Positions 34,652 to 46,300 of a stretch of DNA of 64,000 nucleotides are shown here, piece by piece. Location of the stretch: contig OX328123.1 of NCBI GenBank assembly GCA_946811695.1, positions 118,241,602 to 118,305,601 of the forward strand, read 5' to 3'. Position numbers and translations under genes: made by a program. Under the pieces are notes generated by a model. The model made no database searches. It saw nothing but the letters and a program-made list of their open reading frames with translations, and was not told where the DNA came from. The DNA comes from Gonocerus acuteangulatus. Lineage: Eukaryota > Arthropoda > Insecta > Hemiptera > Coreidae. Each line of letters begins with the position of its first letter. Position 1 is the stretch's first letter.

Positions 34652-34790
34652 CAGGGTGTCCCAAAAATAATGGTCATCCGTTGGCCAGATGATTCTCCAA
34701 TGCGAGATCGGAAAAAATAACCCCATATTAACCCCCGCAGAATTGACCTTGAAATTTTATACAAGGTCAAATTTTTTTATTGCATATTTT
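34652..34790 (+). mobile_element. DNA transposon left terminus (CAGGGTGTCCCAAAAATAAT family)
   Basis: About 115 bp match the complement of 58,745-58,858, e.g. GGCCAGATGATTCTCCAATG and AACCCCCGCAGAATTGACC. The edge CAGGGTGTCC follows TA. The other end of this copy was not found. Confidence 0.65.
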
Positions 34791-35521
34791 GAATCTACGA
34801 GTCATTAGGAAGAAAAAAGTCAACGGCACCATAAATGACTCCTTATGGTCAAAATGACCAGTAAGAGGGTATACGTGGGCCATGCCATTCCAATCGACAA
34901 ATGGTGGCCGATTTTGATAATAATTATTTTTACATGTTCTACTAACACTGCCTTACTCATAATACCTCCTTTAATTTTTTAAAAAAAAGCATCTTCCAGT
35001 ATAAAAAACATATAAGTGTATTGAAAAACAGCCCTCTCAGCGGAATTCATGAGGTTATTCTCGAAGCTTATCAAGAGCTCTTTGCTATAAGTTTTCAATC
35101 AGCTGAAATTACTCATTAGGGGTTTCACAGGTCATGTATGATTTTCATGAACCAGCCAATTTTTCCAATCTTCTCGATTTGTTTTCAATGTGAAAGAGGT
35201 TTCTCCTTTCCCTGGACTTGTTTTTTTTTTTTTTTTTTTTTTTTTTAGTGAGGACATACTAAGAGATAGTAGACGAGGAGTAGTAATCACCATGATTGAA
35301 GACATCCTTCACCATAAACAAAAATGGTGCATTAGTGAAATCATCGAAAATACCCAACTTAGACCTCTAAATATACCAAATGGGGTAGAAGGAAAAATAT
35401 GGGCAAATTTCACAAGCGAAAATGCTTGAATTAAAACCTTCATGCAAGATAATATTCATGAAAACTTCGTCCAGTTATTAATCAGTCCTTAGGATCAAAA
35501 CGTTCAATACAGTCTTAAAAA
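34791..35521. other. No supported gene; T27 run at 35,220-35,246
   Basis: A frame running out of the T-run (35,247-35,429) looks somewhat protein-like (RRGVVITMIEDILHHKQKW) but matches no family I know. Confidence 0.3.
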
Positions 35522-36104
35522 GGGCTATTATGAATAATGTTATAATATCTGTATTAGTAATCATATAAATTGTATGCCGTAAGATTGCTTTAACTGGCTG
35601 TTTCAAAATATTCAGGAAACCCGCTGAAAAATAGTATTAACAATTGATTTTTATATTTAAGCAATCTTACTCAATTAACAGAATCTTACACTTTTTATAT
35701 AAGACCTTGCTACAATTTTATAGAGAAATTTAATTTTAATAATGAACTTCAGTATCGTTAAATGAACTTTTAATAAAGAAGCTTTTTCCTTATAGACTAT
35801 AAAATAAGGTTCATAAAAAAGAAGATTAATTCTAGAACCTTTTTAAATCTTCAAATAAATAAAAACTTTATAGAATGATATTTTTATAACTTTTAGGAAG
35901 GATTTCCTTCTAGGCGTAGGATTTCCTTAAGGCATTATTCAGGCATCGTTGAAAATTTAAATTATTTCATAAGTACAGACAAATGATTTCTGTTACTAGA
36001 AAGTTTTTTCTATTTAATCTAAGCCTTTATTCTTAACGAAATATATAAATTAGTGATCAGAAGTCAAAGTATTTTTGTAAACTAACAACAATAAAAAACT
36101 AACG

Positions 36105-36182
<78 letters not shown>
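36105..36182. repeat. (TA)n(GA)n microsatellite in left arm
   Basis: About 55 bases TA and 20 bases GA. The right-arm partner at 45,551-45,629 has about 40 bases each of CT and TA, so the tract lengths have diverged. Confidence 0.95.
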
Positions 36183-36300
36183 ATGGGTTCTGAAACGTTA
36201 AATTTTCTAGTCGGAATTTCTGGATTGCATCTTGAGACCAACCTCATAAGCATGTTTCTTTCCTATGGAGAGAGGGACCAACGCGCCAACATAAAAAAAT
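36183..36300 (+). repeat. GGTTCTGAAACGT dispersed repeat, left-arm copy
   Basis: Same family as 9,016-9,140; complementary copy at 45,465-45,555. Confidence 0.7.
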
Positions 36301-37549
36301 AGAATTTGGAAAACGTTGATTTGACTTTTAAAGTTCTTTGTGTTGGATGTTGATCCTAAATAGCTTGATTAGATTAGATTGAAACAGGTGCCAAAATTAT
36401 TCCAGAAATAGTCGCACCAAGACCTGTGAAATATTTTAATTTTAAGTAAAATGCTTAAATTTTGGTTTCTTTTGATGTTATGTCATAAATATTTTGACCA
36501 TATAGAGTAAGTGTGATATATTTGTATTATTAATTCTTTTTTTATTTTCTTTTAATATCGACCAGGAATTATTCATGGGGATATCATGTAGAAGTTATTC
36601 GATTTTGTTAAACGAAATAACGGGTTTGAGATTATAATTTAGGAGGTAGTATAGTAATTGTAATATTTTTTATTATTATTTCAGGTGATTCAAACGGGTT
36701 CATTACCACTATGACTGTTTTCATGGAGCCTACTCGTCTAGGCCTTTACCACCGAGCGATCTACCGGTTACCACCGTTTATGAACATCCACGGGACTTTT
36801 TATCGGCAATTGAAGAAACCCAGTGACAAGCGAGATTCGCCCTTGTGAGAGACGTGCTTTGTAACCACGAGAAAGACCGAGTACAATATATATTAAAACA
36901 TTTATCATTCTATAAAGTTATAATGTGACATGCGTGCCTTATGAAGATAAACATTCAGTAAACGATGTGACATGAATAATGGCGTATGCTTCACAATTTA
37001 GGGAAATTTTATTTTCGCTTAACGGAATTTGTAAGAAAATTTGTTGAATATGAAAATGAATGATTTAAAAATTAATTTAATTTATACGATTGATTTGATT
37101 GATTTTTTTTTGTTTTTCCCCAATTTTTTATTGGATTGTTATAATTTCCGTATCGCTCTTCCTAAATACCTTTATTTTTTTTAATTATTGTTGTTCAAAT
37201 GTATAAATGGGAGCGAGCTCACTTCACGCACCAGAATATAAATATAAGTTTTTTCTTCACTCACAAATCTGCCAAAGACAATACGTTATTTACAGAAACA
37301 TTTAACATTTTACTTACTACCTGGATCCAAAGGAGTAAGGAAATATTTATTTGCATACAGCTATGCAAAAGAAGAAACAGGGTGGGCATTAATGGTGTTT
37401 CCTCACACCATTAATTTAAACAGCGATAACAACATGTTTATTTCGGCGGTACTTACGCACAATGATACACACGCCGTGAGTCACACGGTCAAAGATTGCC
37501 TGCCGTATTGTCATGCAAATTTAAGAGAAGTGGTCGTGTTAGATTGACT

Positions 37550-37730
37550 CAGGATTGGTTTTGGAAGGATTAGCACTTAATTCAAATTACCAAGAGAAAC
37601 CTACATGTGATATTTGCGATGCTGAATTGACAGTGTCCTAACAGACAATGTCATTAACATCAAACATAACATGTCTGAACTTCTCGCTGAAAGCAATCAG
37701 TACATAAACATTTCCATGACACATCTATAC
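37550..37730 (+). pseudogene. LINE C-terminal zinc-finger fragment (left arm)
   Basis: Reads LVLEGLALNSNYQEKPTC and then CDICDAELTV-like sequence, the Cys-His tail seen at 22,620-22,680. It is cut by the 8-bp deletion relative to the right-arm copy. Only the last ~60 codons of the LINE protein remain. Confidence 0.6.
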
Positions 37731-38059
37731 AGAGCATGATAATACTACATCACTATCCACTCCATCACAGTTTAATGAATCTAAATTCTCATTGCATGCA
37801 TAGCGAATAACTTGTTTCGGGTTCCAGTTAAATTATATTTAAATTAGCATTATTAATACTTCACGTGGCTTGAAAGCTACTTAATCTCATTTTAGCATAA
37901 TATAATACAATAATACAATGACATTTTATTTATTTTGATTGATTTATTCATTTATTAGAAGTTTTATTCCTGTGTCTTCATCTTCAGAGATGCGAAGCTC
38001 TTCGCATGAAAAAAAATCTCGTTTAGAGCCTTCTGCTTAAATTCAGGAACATAAATATG

Positions 38060-38600
38060 CTTTAGGTCCACCCAAAAAACCTTAGTAATGTACTGTATAA
38101 CATGCAGTCTACTTTTTCGTACATGGCCACTGCGCATGGGCGGACGCCAGCGGACCTTTTTTTTGTGCCACCATTTTTCAACGCCTAGGTCCACCCGACA
38201 AACCTATATAAAGTGCTGTATAACATATAATCTTCTTTTTCGTACAAGGCCACCGCACATGCGCGAACGCAGGCGGACAATTTCTTGTGACACATTTTGT
38301 AATACTAGGTCCACCCGCTAAACCTATGTAATGTACTCTATAACATACAGACATACTTTTGTACATGGCCACCGCGCATGCGCGAACGCCAGCGGACACC
38401 TTTTTCTGACACATACAGTCTTCTTCTTCTTCATACATGGACACGCCACTGCGCATGCGCGTACGCAAGCGGACGCTTTTTGGTGACACGTACATTCTTC
38501 TTTTTCCTACATGGCTACTGCACATGCACGAACGTTGCTGCGCATGCGCGACCTTCACTGCGCTTGCGCAAACGCCACTGCGCATGCGCGAACGCCAGCG
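38060..38600. repeat. GC-rich tandem block with NRF-1-type sites (left arm)
   Basis: Units of about 120 bp begin AGGTCCACCC (38,063, 38,188, 38,307) and end in a CpG-rich piece; further GC units follow to 38,600. Exact GCGCATGCGC occurs at 38,374, 38,451, 38,540 and 38,580, with near copies at 38,135, 38,258, 38,520 and 38,560. Long Arg/Cys-rich frames across it are translations of the repeat. In most animals this decamer is the core of the NRF-1/erect-wing binding palindrome. Confidence 0.85.
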
Positions 38601-39542
38601 GACACTTTTTTGTAACTTTTTTTTCAATTTATGAATCGCTAAAGCATATTTATGCTAAAATAAATCTTTCGATAATTTTAAGCTATAAAGGAAATAATTT
38701 AAACTACAGACTAATCACAGTTTTTAATCAAAAGTAGAAGGAAATCCTTGTTTCTTTGAATTTATAGTTTTGAAAATTAATTTTCTAAAGGTAATTGGAT
38801 TGTTTGAAGAATAATTTACAATATTAAAAAAAATATTCTTTTAAAAAATAAATAATATTGAAGTTTTGTTCAAAAAGGTTTTTCAAACATAATATAAGTA
38901 TTTAACTAAATATAAAGTTGAGCAGGCCGAAGAAAAAAAAATACACGTGAAGAAATACATTTTATTTTTAAATAACCGGTTTAATGTTTTACCTTAGCGT
39001 TTTATCTGTAGACTTCTTTAAAACTATTTCCAACCTTAATAGTACAATAAATATTCTACGGGAATGAAGCTAGAATCAATTCTATAACCAGAATGTCAAA
39101 ATATTTAAAATTGTAGTTACATTTGATATATTAATATTTACCATTGTTTTGTACTTAACTCATAATTAATTACTATTTAATCACACATATGCTTAAATAC
39201 GTTATGTAAACATTTGAACTATCGTGCGTACTTCAACTACTTAGTTTACGATCGTGCACTTACTTTCGTTTTTATGAAATTTCATGCAGCAAGTCACCTC
39301 CAGGCAAGATTAAAAATGCACTAGAAATGTTTGCTATAAAAATAACATGTAAGTTCAAAATAGGTAAATTTAGAAATTGAATAATTTTAGAAGGCAAAGA
39401 AATCCTGAGGATGGAGCCAATTACTTTACCCCGAATAATTTTAGAAATTAATCTAAAAAATATAACATCTAAAAAAGAAGAAAATATATTGTATTTTAGT
39501 TATTTTATAATTATTCTTCAACAAACCCTTTTCTTAATCTTT

Positions 39543-40053
39543 GTATTTTCGTGCTAGGCGGAAGGTGAAAAAATAAAAACTCACCACTCAGTTTCACCAA
39601 CTTTATTGCGTCCCTACATGTTTCACACCTTTTTTGGTGCCTCTTTAGGGGAAATAGTTACATATTTAAAACTTACAGCCTCAATCTGAGGAGGATAACC
39701 TTCCACCAGTACGGCCACGTCTAGACTGATCATGGTCTGAAAGAATCCAACATGGCGAAATATAATCAGCTGGTCCATAATTGGATCACTTTTGGGAATT
39801 AATTTTAAATGTATGAAAAATCGATTATGGACCAGCTGATTATATTTCGCCATGTTGGATTCTTTCAGACCATGATCAGTCTAGGCGTGGCCGTACGGGT
39901 GGAAGGTTATCCTCCTCAGATTGAGGCTGTAAGTTTTATATATGTAACTATTTCCCCTGAAGAGGCACCAAAAAAGGTGTGAAACACAATAAAGTTAGTG
40001 AAACTGAGTGGTGAAGTTTTTATTTTTTGACCTTCCGCCTAGCACGAAAATAC
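39543..40053. mobile_element. 511-bp foldback element at the inner edge of the left arm
   Basis: Arms 39,543-39,783 and 39,818-40,053 are complementary, with long perfect stretches (e.g. AGAATCCAACATGGCGAAAT on the left). The loop is about 34 bp. The outermost ~55 bp also occur at 41,932-41,985, where they form the inner end of the right palindrome arm. Confidence 0.92.
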
Positions 40054-40575
40054 GTTAGTTATTTTAGTTTAGTATATAAATACACACTGAATTATGTTAA
40101 TCGTTTTAATATTTTATTTATGAAGTGATTAATAATTGTAATAGTAATGAAGAAAGCAGAGATGCTAATGCTAACATCTACTTGTGTGTTTATTCCATGG
40201 CGGCGAGATAAAAGGGATTTCTAAGCTCGTGAGGAGTTGAATTATTCATCTCGAGCCATTCTATTGGCTGTGGAAGCTAAAGCGGCTTGGTGTTCCTTCC
40301 TATTATATTGGAATCTGCGAGGCGAGCTCTGCGAGCTCTCTCCAAATATATTGTCGTCATATAGCATTTTCTTATACTCTCCAGCAAGGCATATCCAACT
40401 GTCGAGGCAATATGAAAGATTGGAAGGAGCAACGAGCATCCAGCTAGCCCTTTGCTTTTATATCCTGATTCATTCTGTTCAATTTATCTCAAGAGAACTT
40501 TCATTTTGCGTAACATAAGAGCCGTTGTCTATTTTTAAATGGAAATTCATAAAGTTACAAAATAATACAGATGTA
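40054..40575. other. No recognisable gene (palindrome spacer)
   Basis: Slightly less AT-rich at 40,180-40,450, with a 93-codon frame lacking any recognisable domain. Confidence 0.4.
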
Positions 40576-40579
40576 GACA

Positions 40580-41003
40580 ACAGAACGGTTAATGTATCAA
40601 CAAAATATGCCTTAAAGCTAACCAACTAAATATAACTTAATGAACACAACCACCAAATGTACACAACCAGCTAAATAACACTTATGTAAACAACCAATAA
40701 AATAACCCGTAAAGTACGTAGCAAACAAAATAACAATTAATATAGAAGACTAAAAACGTAAATGTTAATGTACATTACCAATAAAAAATACTTAACGTAG
40801 CCAACCAACTAAATATATGTTAATGTACACAACCAACCAAATTACTCCCTAATGTATAAAACCATCGAAATAGCACTTAATGTAGACAATTTGCAAAATT
40901 ACACCTTATGTACATAAACAACAAAATAACGCTTAATAGAGCCAACCAACAAAATAACCCTTAATATTGCCAACCAACAAAATAAGCAGCTTATATAGCC
41001 AAC
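40580..41003 (+). repeat. ~32-bp minisatellite, left part
   Basis: Diverged units like AACCAACAAAATAACCCTTA plus ATATTGCC, about 13 copies. Interrupted by the MITE at 41,004. Confidence 0.85.
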
Positions 41004-41616
41004 CAGTGTTGGGCGAAAATCATTCAGAATAATGAATAATGAATAACGAGTAAATCTGCTATTTCATTCTGAATAATGAATAATTTTTCTTTCATTATTC
41101 AGTCAATTCATTGAATAACGTACCTTTTTGTTGTTATTCATTATTGAATAACCATGAATTATTCAATGGAAATCTTTATTGAATGAAAGTTATTTATTTG
41201 AATGAAATGAAATTTTTTGTTAAATACAAGTGATTTATTTTCCCAAGCTTCTCTAATAAAAATGACTATGTTCATAAAAATTTTTCTTACTTTTAATGAA
41301 AATTATTTATTTGTTGTTCTGATATTGTTTATTGAACTCAAAGAATCTGAGTTTGTTGTTCCATGAACCACATTATTTTAAATGTATAAAAATAATAAAT
41401 GTAGAATGAAAAACAATTAATTATTCATTAAATAAAAAAAAATCAGTCAATGGATAACTGAATAAATTCTTATTCAATAAAAATTTATTGAATAATGGGC
41501 CAACCGTGTTATTCATAGCATAAAAACTCAATCAGTGGATGAATAATTTAAACAATGAATAAATTTTTATTCAATAAAAATGTATTTGAATGATTATTGA
41601 ATGATGCCCTACTCTG
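41004..41616. mobile_element. hAT-type MITE with 8-bp target duplication
   Basis: Starts CAGTGTTGGGC and ends GCCCTACTCTG (inverted CAGAGTAGGGC). Flanked by TAGCCAAC at 40,996-41,003 and 41,617-41,624. The interior is ATTCA/TGAAT-rich with no transposase. TIR sequence and 8-bp duplication are diagnostic of the hAT superfamily. Confidence 0.9.
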
Positions 41617-41815
41617 TAGCCAACAAACAAAATAACAGTTAATTTACATAAACAACAAAATACCACTTAATATAGCCAACCAACAAAATAACAGTTAATG
41701 CAGACAATCGAAAAAATACTCCTAATGTACATAACCAAAGAAATAAAACAATATAGCCAACATAAAAAATAAAAAATAACAGTTGATGTAGACAATCGAC
41801 TAAATTACACCTAAT
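41617..41815 (+). repeat. ~32-bp minisatellite, right part
   Basis: Continuation of the array after the MITE; it merges with the short palindrome beginning at 41,701. Confidence 0.8.
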
Positions 41816-41920
41816 TAGTCGATTGTCTACATCAACTGTTATTTTTTTTTTTTTATATTGGCTATATTGTTTTATTTCTTTGGTTATGTACATTAGGAGT
41901 ATTTTTTTCGATTGTCTATT
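41701..41920. other. Short palindrome (about 103-bp arms, 10-bp loop)
   Basis: CAGACAATCGAAAAAATACT at the left edge faces the complementary AGTATTTTTTTCGATTGTCT at the right. The centre is TCGACTAA-(10 bp)-TTAGTCGA. It lies 12 bp from the inner end of the right palindrome arm. Confidence 0.92.
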
Positions 41921-42929
41921 TAATTTTTAATTGAAACTGAGTGGTGAAGTTTTTATTTTTTGACCTTCCGCCTAGCACGAAAATACAAAGATTAAGAAAA
42001 GGGTTTGTTGAAGAATAATTATAAAATAACTAAAATACAATATATTTTCTTCTTTTTTAGATGCTATATTTTTTAGATTAATTTCTAAAATTATTCGGGG
42101 TAAAGTAATTGGCTCCATCCTCAGGATTTCTTTGCCTTCTAAAATAATTCAATTTCTAAATTAACCTATTTTGAATTTACATGTTATTTTTATAGCAAAC
42201 ATTTCTAGTGCATTTTTAATCTTGCCTGGAGGTGACTTGCTGCATGAAATTTCATAAAAACGAAAGTAAGTGCACGATCGTAAACTAACTAGGTGAAGTA
42301 CGCACGATAGTTCAAATGTTTACATAAAGTATTTAAGCATATGTGTAATTAAATAGTAATTAATTATGAGTTAAGTACAAAACAATGGTAAATATTAATA
42401 TATCAAATGTAACTACAATTTTAAATATTTTGACATTCTGGTTATAGAATTGATTCTAGCTTTATTCCCGTAGAATATTTATTGTACTATTAAGGTTGGA
42501 AATAGTTTTAAAGAAGTCTACAGATAAAACGCTAAGGTAAAACATTAAACCGGTTATTTCAAAATAAAATGTATTACTTCACGTGTATTTTTTTTTCTTC
42601 GGCCTGCTCAACTTTATATTTAGTTAAATACTTATATTATGTTTGAAAAACCTTTTTGAACGAAACTTCAATATTATTTATTTTTTAAAAGAATATTTTT
42701 TTAATATTGTAAATTATTCTTCAAACAATCCAATTACCTTTAGAAAATTAATTTTCAAAACTATAAATTCAAAGAAACAAGGATTTCCTTCTACTTTTGA
42801 TTAAAAACTGTGATTAGTCTGTAGTTTAAATTATTTCCTTTATAGCTTAAAATTATCGAAAGATTTATTTTAGCATAAATATGCTTTAGCGATTCATAAA
42901 TTGAAAAAAAAGTTACAAAAAAGTGTCCG

Positions 42930-43475
42930 CTGGCGTTCGCGCATGCGCAGTGGCGTTTGCGCAAGCGCAGTGAAGGTCGCGCATGCGCAGCAACGTTCGT
43001 GCATGTGCAGTAGCCATGTACGAAAAAGAAGACTGTACGTGTCACCAAAAAGCGTCCGCTTGCGTACGCGCATGCGCAGTGGCGTGTCCATGTATGAAGA
43101 AGAAGAAGACTGTATGTGTCAGAAAAAGGTGTCCGCTGGCGTTCGCGCATGCGCAGTGGCCATGTACAAAAGTATGACTGTATGTTATAGAGTACATTAC
43201 ATAGGTTTAGCGGGTGGACCTAGTATTACAAAATGTGTCACAAGAAATTGTCCGCCTGCGTTCGCGCATGTGCGGTGGCCTTGTACGAAAAAGAAGATTA
43301 TATGTTATACAGCACTTTATATAGGTTTGTCGGGTGGACCTAGGCGTTGCAAAATGGTGTCACAAAAAAAAGGTGTCCGCTGGCGTCCGCCCATGCGCAG
43401 TGGCCATGTACGAAAAAGTAGACTGCATGTTATACAGTACATTACTAAGGTTTTTTGGGTGGACCTAAAGCATAT
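42930..43475. repeat. GC-rich tandem block with NRF-1-type sites (right arm)
   Basis: Complement of 38,060-38,600 with the same GCGCATGCGC sites (first at 42,939). In this arm a single frame of 221 codons (42,901-43,566) stays open; in the left arm it is split, which argues against selection for a protein. Confidence 0.85.
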
Positions 43476-43789
43476 TTATGTTCCTGAATTTAAGCAGAAG
43501 GCTCTAAACGAGATTTTTTTTTATGCGAAGAGCTTCGCATCTCTGAAGATGAAGACACAGGAATAAAACTTCTAAGAAATGAATAAATCAATCAAAATAA
43601 ATAAAATGTCATTGTATTATTGTATTATATTATGCTAAAATGAGATTAAGTAGCTTTCAAGCCACGTGAAGTATTAATAATGCTAATTTAAATATAATTT
43701 AACTGGAACCCGAAACAAGTTATTTGCTATGCATGCAATGAGAATTTAGATTCATTAAACTGTCATGGAGTGGATAGTGATGTAGTATT

Positions 43790-43982
43790 ATCATGCTCTG
43801 TATAGATGTGTCATGGAAATGTTTATGTACTGATTGCTTTCAGCGAGAAGGTCAGACATGTTATGTTCGATGTTAATGACATTGTCTGTTAGGATATATT
43901 TTACTGTCAATTCAGCATCACAAATTTCACATGTAGGTTTCTCTTGGTAATTTGAATTAAGTGCTAATCCTTCCAAAACCAA
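43790..43982 (-). pseudogene. LINE C-terminal zinc-finger fragment (right arm)
   Basis: 63 codons including LALNSNYQEKPTCEICDAEL then TVKYILTD. It has the C-x2-C spacing, but the final Cys is replaced (ILTDN). Counterpart of 37,550-37,730 without the 8-bp deletion. Confidence 0.65.
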
Positions 43983-44109
43983 TCCTGAGTCAATCTAACA
44001 CGACCACTTCTCTTAAATTTGCATGACAATACGGCAGGCAATTTTTGGCCGTGTGACTCACGGCGTGTGTATCATTGTGCGTAAGTACCGCCGAAATAAA
44101 CATGTTGTT

Positions 44110-44295
44110 TTTTTTTTTTTGTTTTTTTACGGCACATCTATTTCTAGGTCATTAGCGCCGACATCCAGGGTGCAGCGAGGAATTTTACCAGCGAGCCGTG
44201 GGATGATAAAATACCTGCCGGAGGTTGGGAATCGAACCCACCATCTCCCGCTTATGAATCCAAGGCGCTAGCCATTAGACCACGGGAGACCCCAA
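44110..44295 (-). mobile_element. tRNA-derived SINE inserted in the right arm only
   Basis: Minus strand: a tRNA-like head with box A TGGTCTAATGGCTAGC and box B GGTTCGATTCC, a tRNA-unrelated body ending GACCTAGAAATAGATGTGCC, and an A-rich tail. Flanked by the 12-bp duplication AAACATGTTGTT (44,098-44,109 and 44,296-44,307). The left arm has one uninterrupted AACAACATGTTT at 37,428-37,439: a clean empty site. Confidence 0.93.
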
Positions 44296-45549
44296 AAACA
44301 TGTTGTTATCGCTGTTTAAATTAATGGTGTTTCCTCACACCATTAATGCCCACCCTGTTTCTTCTTTTGCATAGCTGTATGCAAATAAATATTTCCTTAC
44401 TCCTTTGGATCCAGGTAGTAAGTAAAATGTTAAATGTTTCTGTAAATAACGTATTGTCTTTGGCAGATTTGTGAGTGAAGAAAAAAGTTATATTTATATT
44501 CTTGTGCGTGAAGTGAGCTCGCTCCCATTTATACATTTGAACAACAATAATTAAAAAAAATAAAGGTATTTAGGAAGAGCGATACGGAAATTATAACAAT
44601 CCAATAAAAAATTGGGGAAAAACAAAAAAAAATCAATCAAATCAATTGTATTCATTAAATTAATTTTTAAATCATTCATTTTCATATTCAACAAATTTTC
44701 TTACAAATTCCGTTAAGCGAAAATAAAATTTCCCTAAATTGTGAAGCATACGCCATTATTCATGTCACATCGTTTACTGAATGTTTATCTTCATAATGCA
44801 CGCATGTCACATTATAACTTTATAGAATGATAAATGTTTTAATATATATTGTACTCGGTCTTTCTCGTGGTTACAAAGCACGTCTCTCACAAGGGCGAAT
44901 CTCGCTTGTCACTGGGTTTCTTCAATTGCCGATAAAAAGTCCCGTGGATGTTCATAAAGGGTGGTAACCTGTAGATCGCTCGGTGGTAAATGCCTAGAAG
45001 AGTAGGCTCCATGAAAACAGTCATAGTGGTAATGAACCCGTTTGAATCACCTGAAATAATAATAAAAAATATTACAATTACTATACTACCTCCTAAATTA
45101 TAATCTCAAACCCGTTATTTCGTTTAACAAAATCGAATAACTTCTACATGATATCCCCATGAATAATTCCTGGTCGATATTAAAAGAAAATAAAAAAAGA
45201 ATTAATAATACAAATATATCACACTTACTCTATACGGTCAAAATATTTATGACATAACACCTACTGTTCTTCAAAAGAAACCAAAATTTAAGCATTTTAC
45301 TTAAAATAAAATATTTCACAGGTCTTGGTGCGACTATTTCTGGAATAATTTTGGCACCTGTTTCAATCTAATCTAACCAAGCTATTTAGGATCAACATCC
45401 AACACAAAGAACTTTAAAAGTCAAATCAACGTTTTCCAAATTCTATTTTTTTATGTTGGCGCGTTGGCCCCTCTCTCCATAGTAAAGAAACATGCTTATG
45501 AGGTTGGTCTCAAGATGTAATCCTAACTAGAAAATTTAACGTTTCAGAC

Positions 45550-45629
<80 letters not shown>

Positions 45630-46259
45630 CGTTAGTTTTTTATTGTTGTTAGTTTACAAAAATACTTTGACTTCTGATCACTAATTTATATATTTCGTTA
45701 AGAATAAAGGCTTAGATTAAATAGAAAAAACTTTGTAGTAACAGAAATAATTTGTCTGTACTTATGAAATAATTTAAATTTTCAACGATGCCTGAATAAT
45801 GCCTTAAGGAAATCCTACGCCTAGAAGGAAATCCTTCCTAAAAGTTATAAAAATATCATTCTATAAAGTTTTTATTTATTTGAAGATTTAAAAAGGTTCT
45901 AGAATTAATCTTCTTTTTTATGAACCTTATTTCATAGTCTATAAGGAAAAAGCTTCCTTATTAAAAGTTCATTTAACGATACTGAAGTTCATTATTAAAA
46001 TTAAATTTCTCTATAAAATTGTAGCAAGGTCTTATATAAAAAGTGTAAGATTCTGTTAATTGAGTAAGATTGCTTAAATATAAAAATCAATTGTTAATAC
46101 TATTTTTCAGTGGGTTTCCTGAATATTTTGATACAGCCAGTTAAAGCAATCTTACGGCATAAAATTTATGTGATTACTAATACAGATATTATAACATTAT
46201 TCATAATAGCCCCTTACAGATTTTCACTCGAGTAATACAAGAAAAACAGACCTTTTTTA

Positions 46260-46300
46260 TTACAGGGTAGTAGCGCGTGTGTGTGTGAGAGAGTGAGAGA
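46260..46300. repeat. (GT)n/(GA)n microsatellite
   Basis: Short GT then GA repeats. Confidence 0.9.

Larger units (their letters stand above)
35522..39596 (+). repeat. Left arm of the giant imperfect palindrome
   Basis: Complementary to 41,932-46,212 along its whole length. Outer edge: GGGCTATTATGAATAATG on the left, its complement ending at 46,212. Inner edge: CACTCAGTTTCA on the left, TGAAACTGAGTG on the right. In about 330 bases compared (38,720-39,080) I count five differences. Indels include an 8-bp loss near 37,637 and microsatellite length changes at 36,105-36,180. Confidence 0.95.
41932..46212 (-). repeat. Right arm of the giant imperfect palindrome
   Basis: Inverted copy of 35,522-39,596, about 206 bp longer. 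The extra length is mostly the SINE at 44,110-44,295 plus its duplicated target. Confidence 0.95.

Noticed and set aside
42901..43566. 221-codon Arg/Cys-rich frame
   Set aside because: Open only in the right arm; the nearly identical left arm breaks it, and it follows the GC tandem repeat.
35522..46212. Palindrome as a pure sequencing (hairpin-read) artefact
   Set aside because: SNPs, an 8-bp indel and a SINE with target duplication differ between arms, so it is not one molecule read twice. Haplotype mis-joining is still possible and is noted in the finding.
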